Of a DNA stretch of 8,391 nucleotides, positions 5,603-8,391 are shown piece by piece. The position numbers were made by a program, and so were the translations under genes. The first letter of the stretch is position 1; each line of letters begins with the position of its first letter. The DNA lies in the NCBI GenBank assembly GCA_937952285.1, contig CALFZE010000079.1, positions 1-8,391 on the forward strand. The letters run 5' to 3'. The stretch is from UBA2428 sp002343545 (GTDB taxonomy: Bacteria > Bdellovibrionota > UBA2428). Below the pieces are notes generated by a model. The model was not told the DNA's origin. It saw nothing but the letters and a program-made list of their open reading frames with translations, and searched no databases.

Positions 5603-6031
5603 TTAGGGCCCCGTTTTCGTGAGCTGACGTCGGTGAATGCCGCGAAAACCGAGTATCTCGACGACGTAAGAAGAGTCGAGCTGGGGATTGAGGTCGGCGA
5701 CTTTCTCGCGAAAGGATCGGGCGGAGGTCTGGCAGGGGGCGCCGGCAAAGCGACGTTTGAAGCGAGGCACGATGAAGGTCGAATGTGGACGAACTTCGAC
5801 CACCGTATCGCGGGTGTCGTAGCAGTCGAGAACCCCGTAGCCCGAAACAAAGACTTCGATGGAATTGGCGCCCGGCACGAGTTCGACCTCGTCGATGACG
5901 GGGCTGATTTCCTCGAGTCCGGGTTGCGCAAAAGAAAGTGGTTGGGTGGGGCCCCCGAGAGCCTTCGCCCCGACGTATCCCATAAGGGCAACGAAGAGCG
6001 GAAGCTTCACCACTTCCCACGCCAATCCCAC
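5603..6031 (-). CDS. Unknown protein with N-terminal hydrophobic segment, likely exported or anchored
   Basis: The 142-residue ORF begins with a hydrophobic helix (about residues 10-26, PLFVALMGYVGAKALGG) preceded by one Lys, fitting a signal peptide or single membrane anchor. The rest is rich in beta-forming patches (IDEVELVPGANSIEVFVSGYG, DTVVEVRPHSTFIVPRF) and has two cysteines (70, 100) that could form a disulfide. I recognise no family. The start is uncertain: the longest choice is GTG at 6031, but no ribosome site is clear; a GTG seven or eight codons in, or ATG at 5983, is possible. The frame is limited upstream by a TGA at 6044-6046. It is the first gene of a coupled run with the zinc-site protein and the amidotransferase. 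The opposite-strand frame over this region lacks family-like features. Confidence 0.68.
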   Translation of the reverse strand: MGLAWEVVKLPLFVALMGYVGAKALGGPTQPLSFAQPGLEEISPVIDEVELVPGANSIEVFVSGYGVLDCYDTRDTVVEVRPHSTFIVPRFKRRFAGAPCQTSARSFREKVADLNPQLDSSYVVEILGFRGIHRRQLTKTGP

Positions 6032-6040
6032 GTCAAAAGC

Positions 6041-6072
6041 TTGTCATAAATCGGAATAAAAACAAGTCTAAT
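6041..6072 (+). promoter_or_regulatory. Weak promoter-like pair before the HD-GYP gene
   Basis: The AT-rich gap between the divergent genes (6032-6136) holds TTGTCA (6041-6046) and TCTAAT (6067-6072), each one mismatch from sigma-70 consensus boxes. The spacing is 20 bases, longer than the usual 16-18. The -10-like box lies 65 bases before the GTG start. No stronger pair was found on either strand. Confidence 0.25.
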
Positions 6073-6136
6073 GCCGGCCACTTCGTTGACGCCTTAACAC
6101 CTCAAGCCGCGTCGGGTCCCGGCCGAAAACTCAAAG

Positions 6137-7759
6137 GTGAAGAAACGTCGACCGACGACAGCACCCGAAAGCCGCGTTCGCGGTCTCCAAGCGCGTTTGC
6201 GCGCGCTGCAAGAAATCTCGGCGGAGCTTCTGAGCCCGAAGGGTCTGCACGAAACGCTCGAAACCGTTATCCGTCGGGCCATCGATCTTTTCGTGTGCGA
6301 CGCCGGCAGTCTCTACCTGCGCGACGGTCAGGGGCTCTATTTCGAGGTCGCCGTGAACGAAAGCAAGGCGATCAACTTCGAGCGCCACAAGCTCTCGAAC
6401 CAGGTTGGGCTGGCGCGGCACAGCTACGAAGCGGGCCAGGCCGTTCGCATCGCGGACGTCTACTCTTTGCCCAAGTCGGCCCCTTACCGCTTCGATTCGA
6501 CCTTCGACCAGAAGGTCGGCTACCGGACCAAGAGCGTACTCGTCTATCCGATCCGCAACATGGCCGGGGAGGTCATCGGGGTCGTGCAGCTCATCAACCG
6601 CAAGCGTCGCCGCGGCCAGAAGTGGCCGGTCACGAACGCGGCCGAGTTACGCAAGATGCCGGCCTTCACCATCCAGGACGAAAGGCTCCTCGCGAGCTTC
6701 GCGGCCGTGGTCTCGGCCGCGATCGAGAACGCTCGTCTCAACAAGAATATCCAGGATCTTTTCGAAGGCTTCGTGACGGCTTCCGTCCAGGCCATCGAGT
6801 CCCGGGACCTCGCCACGCGCGGCCATAGCGACCGCGTGGCTTACCTTACGGTGGATCTCGCCAAGATGGTCGACCGCGACGAGTCGCGCGAGCTGCGGGA
6901 CTTCCGTTTTACGAAGGCCCAGCTTTCCGAGATCCGCTACGCTGCGCTCCTGCACGATTTCGGCAAGATCGGCGTGCGCGAAGACACCCTGAACAAAGAA
7001 GAAAAGCTCCTGCCCACGCAGAAACTCGAGATCCGCGCGCGTTTCGATGGCTTCCGCGCCGCGGCCGAGGTCTCGTCCCTGCGCGAGTACCTCAACCAAC
7101 TCGTGCGCGAGAACCGAGCGCCGAACGAGTTCGAGATGAAGGCGCTCGAAAAGCGCATTCGCGAGTTCGGTCTCAAGATCGAAGACTACTGGGCCCTCGT
7201 GCTCAGCCTGAACGAGCCGACGATTCTGGCCGAGGACAAATCCAAGCGACTCGACGAGCTTAGCCACGTCCATTGCGTCGACTGCCACGGCAAGTCCCAA
7301 CCGCTTTTGCAGGAAAGCGAAGTCTTCTGTCTCAAGATCAAGCGCGGCTCGCTCACCGACGACGAGCGTCGCGAGATCGAATCGCACGTGACCCACACTT
7401 ACGAATACCTCAAGAAGATCCCGTGGACGCCGGATCTCGCCGGCATTCCCGAGATCGCGTACGGTCACCACGAGCGCGTGGATGGCCGCGGCTATCCGCG
7501 CAAGATCGGCGCGGGCGATATCCCCGTGCAGTCGCGCATCATGGCCGTTTGCGACATCTTCGACGCCCTCGTGGCGAGCGATCGGCCCTATAAGCCTTCG
7601 CTCCCCGTCGAGAAGGCGCTCGCCATCCTTGAGGATCAGGGCCGCACGGGTGGGCTCGAACCCGCCGTCGTGAAGGCCTTCGTGGAAGGGCGGGTCTACG
7701 AGTCGCCGGACTTCGCGAAACTCTGCCCGCATCTCAAAGTGAACAAAAAAGCCGCTTAG
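6137..7759 (+). CDS. GAF plus HD-GYP protein, predicted cyclic di-GMP phosphodiesterase
   Basis: The 540-residue cytoplasmic protein has a GAF sensor domain (about 22-200, typical PIRNMAGEVIGVVQLINRK near 138-156) joined by a helix to an HD-GYP domain (about 205-535). Catalytic marks are GHSDRV (His230), HDFGKIGV (His273, Asp274, Lys277), HVTHTYEYL (His417), GHHERVDGRGYP (His444, His445, Asp449, with GYP at 452-454) and AVCDIFDAL (Asp473), so metal ligands and the GYP motif are intact and hydrolysis of cyclic di-GMP is expected. About 110 extra residues lie between GKIGV (280) and His417, where the family normally has about 30 in all; this insertion is helical and charged and contains HCVDCHGK (379-386). 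No signal peptide or membrane segment is visible. The start is the GTG at 6137; its ribosome site is poor. The gene ends 12 bases from the convergent repeat-protein gene. Confidence 0.92.
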   Translation: MKKRRPTTAPESRVRGLQARLRALQEISAELLSPKGLHETLETVIRRAIDLFVCDAGSLYLRDGQGLYFEVAVNESKAINFERHKLSNQVGLARHSYEAGQAVRIADVYSLPKSAPYRFDSTFDQKVGYRTKSVLVYPIRNMAGEVIGVVQLINRKRRRGQKWPVTNAAELRKMPAFTIQDERLLASFAAVVSAAIENARLNKNIQDLFEGFVTASVQAIESRDLATRGHSDRVAYLTVDLAKMVDRDESRELRDFRFTKAQLSEIRYAALLHDFGKIGVREDTLNKEEKLLPTQKLEIRARFDGFRAAAEVSSLREYLNQLVRENRAPNEFEMKALEKRIREFGLKIEDYWALVLSLNEPTILAEDKSKRLDELSHVHCVDCHGKSQPLLQESEVFCLKIKRGSLTDDERREIESHVTHTYEYLKKIPWTPDLAGIPEIAYGHHERVDGRGYPRKIGAGDIPVQSRIMAVCDIFDALVASDRPYKPSLPVEKALAILEDQGRTGGLEPAVVKAFVEGRVYESPDFAKLCPHLKVNKKAA

Positions 7760-7771
7760 CGCGGGGTTCGC

Positions 7772-8391
7772 TTAGCGATTCTCGAACTCGCGAAGCGTGC
7801 GTTCGAGGGCGGCCCGGAGTCCTTGAACATCGCGCACGTTCTTCACCTGGACGTCGATGTCCGCGGCCGAAGACCGGAGGGTGAAATTCTCGCCTCCCGG
7901 GCGACGACCGTCGAGTCGGCAGCGCAGGGTGCCGTCTTCGCTCATCTCGGCGTACATGACTTCGCCGCTGGCGCCCGTACGGAGCTCGAGCACGTAGACA
8001 AGGCCTTGCTGGTCTTCCGAAATGAAGCGTTCGAAGCCCCTCAATTCGACGAGCTTGACGAGGGATTCCGAGATCAGGCTCTTGAAGTCGAGGTCGGCGG
8101 CGGCCGAGTTTTTGCTGACGGTCAGATCGAGGCGCCCGTAGTCGTTGATCGTCGTCGAGAGGGACACGGGGAACTCGGTGTAGCTTCCGTCTTGGCGGTA
8201 GAGCTGCGTCCCGCTGCGGGCGTAAGATCCGTTCGGGTAGTAGTAGCTCGTCCCCGACTTCAGGTAACTGCCGTTCGAGTAATAGAGGCTGGATCCCGAC
8301 TTCAGGTAGCTGCCGTTCGGGTAGTAGAGGCTTGACCCCGACTTCAGGTAGCTGCCGTTCGGGTAGTAGAGGCTGGATCCCGACTTCAGGT
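7772..8391 (-). CDS. Tandem-repeat protein of unknown function (5'-truncated by window edge)
   Basis: The frame is open from the right edge to TAA (7772-7774), so the start lies beyond the window and the GTG at 8167 is internal. The visible part begins with 14-residue repeats of the form SLYYPNGSYLKSGS, three nearly identical and two decayed toward the C-terminus (YYYPNGSYARSGT, QLYRQDGSYTEF). A non-repeat domain of about 130 residues follows (VSLSTTINDYGRLDL to LERTLREFENR), with alternating hydrophobic residues and a final helix. The Tyr/Asn/Gly-rich repeats suggest short beta strands and turns, distantly like MORN_2/YwqK-type repeats (YPNG), but the spacing differs and I would not assign that family. 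Cell location cannot be judged without the N-terminus. It converges on the HD-GYP gene with a 12-base gap. Confidence 0.8.
   Translation of the reverse strand, partial: LKSGSSLYYPNGSYLKSGSSLYYPNGSYLKSGSSLYYSNGSYLKSGTSYYYPNGSYARSGTQLYRQDGSYTEFPVSLSTTINDYGRLDLTVSKNSAAADLDFKSLISESLVKLVELRGFERFISEDQQGLVYVLELRTGASGEVMYAEMSEDGTLRCRLDGRRPGGENFTLRSSAADIDVQVKNVRDVQGLRAALERTLREFENR
8172..8391 (-). repeat. 42-bp coding tandem repeats, decaying toward the gene's 3' end
   Basis: Units begin at GACTTCAGG on the plus strand at 8256, 8298, 8340 and 8382 (last one cut by the edge), exactly 42 bases apart. Units 8298-8339 and 8340-8381 differ at 2 bases, and 8256-8297 differs from 8340-8381 at 3. Two older copies, 8214-8255 and 8172-8213, keep only the pattern G[ST]xxYxx[ND]GSY in protein. 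Period is a multiple of three, so copy-number change keeps the frame. Confidence 0.9.

Noticed and set aside
5633..6049. 138-codon plus-strand frame opposite the exported protein gene
   Set aside because: The minus-strand frame has a hydrophobic N-terminus and couples at 2 bases with the zinc-site gene; the plus frame has no ribosome site or recognisable domain.
7274..7288. CxxCH read as a c-type cytochrome heme site
   Set aside because: The protein has no signal peptide or membrane segment and a cytoplasmic GAF/HD-GYP layout, so covalent heme attachment in the periplasm is not expected; kept only as a possible metal or sensor site.
6647..7732. 361-codon open frame on the minus strand opposite the HD-GYP gene
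   Set aside because: It is antisense to a gene with all catalytic motifs in place, shows no family features of its own, and is a common effect of high GC.
7754..7777. Direct repeat GCTTAGCG (7754-7761 and 7770-7777) as an attachment or insertion scar
   Set aside because: Only 8 bases, spanning two stop codons in a 12-base gap, with no mobile gene nearby; chance or codon-driven similarity is enough.
7823..8335. Plus-strand frame opposite the repeat protein
   Set aside because: Its repeats simply mirror the 42-base units; the minus frame has a coherent Tyr/Asn/Gly repeat plus a C-terminal domain and the expected convergent stop.
8214..8391. Regularly spaced repeats that could suggest a CRISPR array
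   Set aside because: Units are directly abutting with no unique spacers, have a period divisible by three, and keep one open frame; they are coding tandem repeats.

Overview
This is a GC-rich, densely packed bacterial chromosomal segment with short or overlapping gene junctions. No phage, IS or CRISPR feature was seen, and no tRNA or rRNA was recognised. An LptM-like lipoprotein directly before dapF, a stand-alone KhpA-type KH protein and a GAF/HD-GYP regulator point to a Gram-negative, diderm bacterium. Something near Bdellovibrionota or the former Deltaproteobacteria fits, but that placement is inference; no marker gene fixes the taxon.

Layout, left to right. (1) 1-759, plus: the end of a class I CoA-transferase beta subunit; its start lies outside the window. 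(2) 760-1063: an intergenic stretch rich in hairpins. On the minus strand it carries a previously unmarked 35-codon ORF (860-967) with a strong ribosome binding site and a start region folded into a hairpin. (3) 1064-4218, minus: a tight gene run read lptM-like, dapF, dapA, dapB, Cys-rich lipoprotein. Junctions are a 4-base ATGA overlap, 21 bases, another ATGA overlap and 4 bases. The three dap enzymes carry out steps of the diaminopimelate/lysine pathway that feeds peptidoglycan, and lipoproteins at both ends tie the run to envelope building. (4) 4259-4510, plus: khpA, divergent from lptM and overlapping tail-to-tail with the next gene. (5) 4500-6031, minus: a three-gene run of an N-terminally hydrophobic, probably exported protein, a two-zinc-site Cys protein and a class I glutamine amidotransferase. 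(6) 6137-7759, plus: a GAF plus HD-GYP protein, predicted to degrade cyclic di-GMP, with an insertion of about 110 residues in the catalytic domain. (7) 7772-8391, minus: the C-terminal part of a protein with 42-base (14-residue) tandem repeats that runs off the right edge.

Most of the window is ordinary housekeeping and envelope metabolism. The items most worth a second look are the small ORF and its nested hairpins at 836-993, the CxxCH-bearing insertion in the HD-GYP protein, and the tandem-repeat protein at the right edge.
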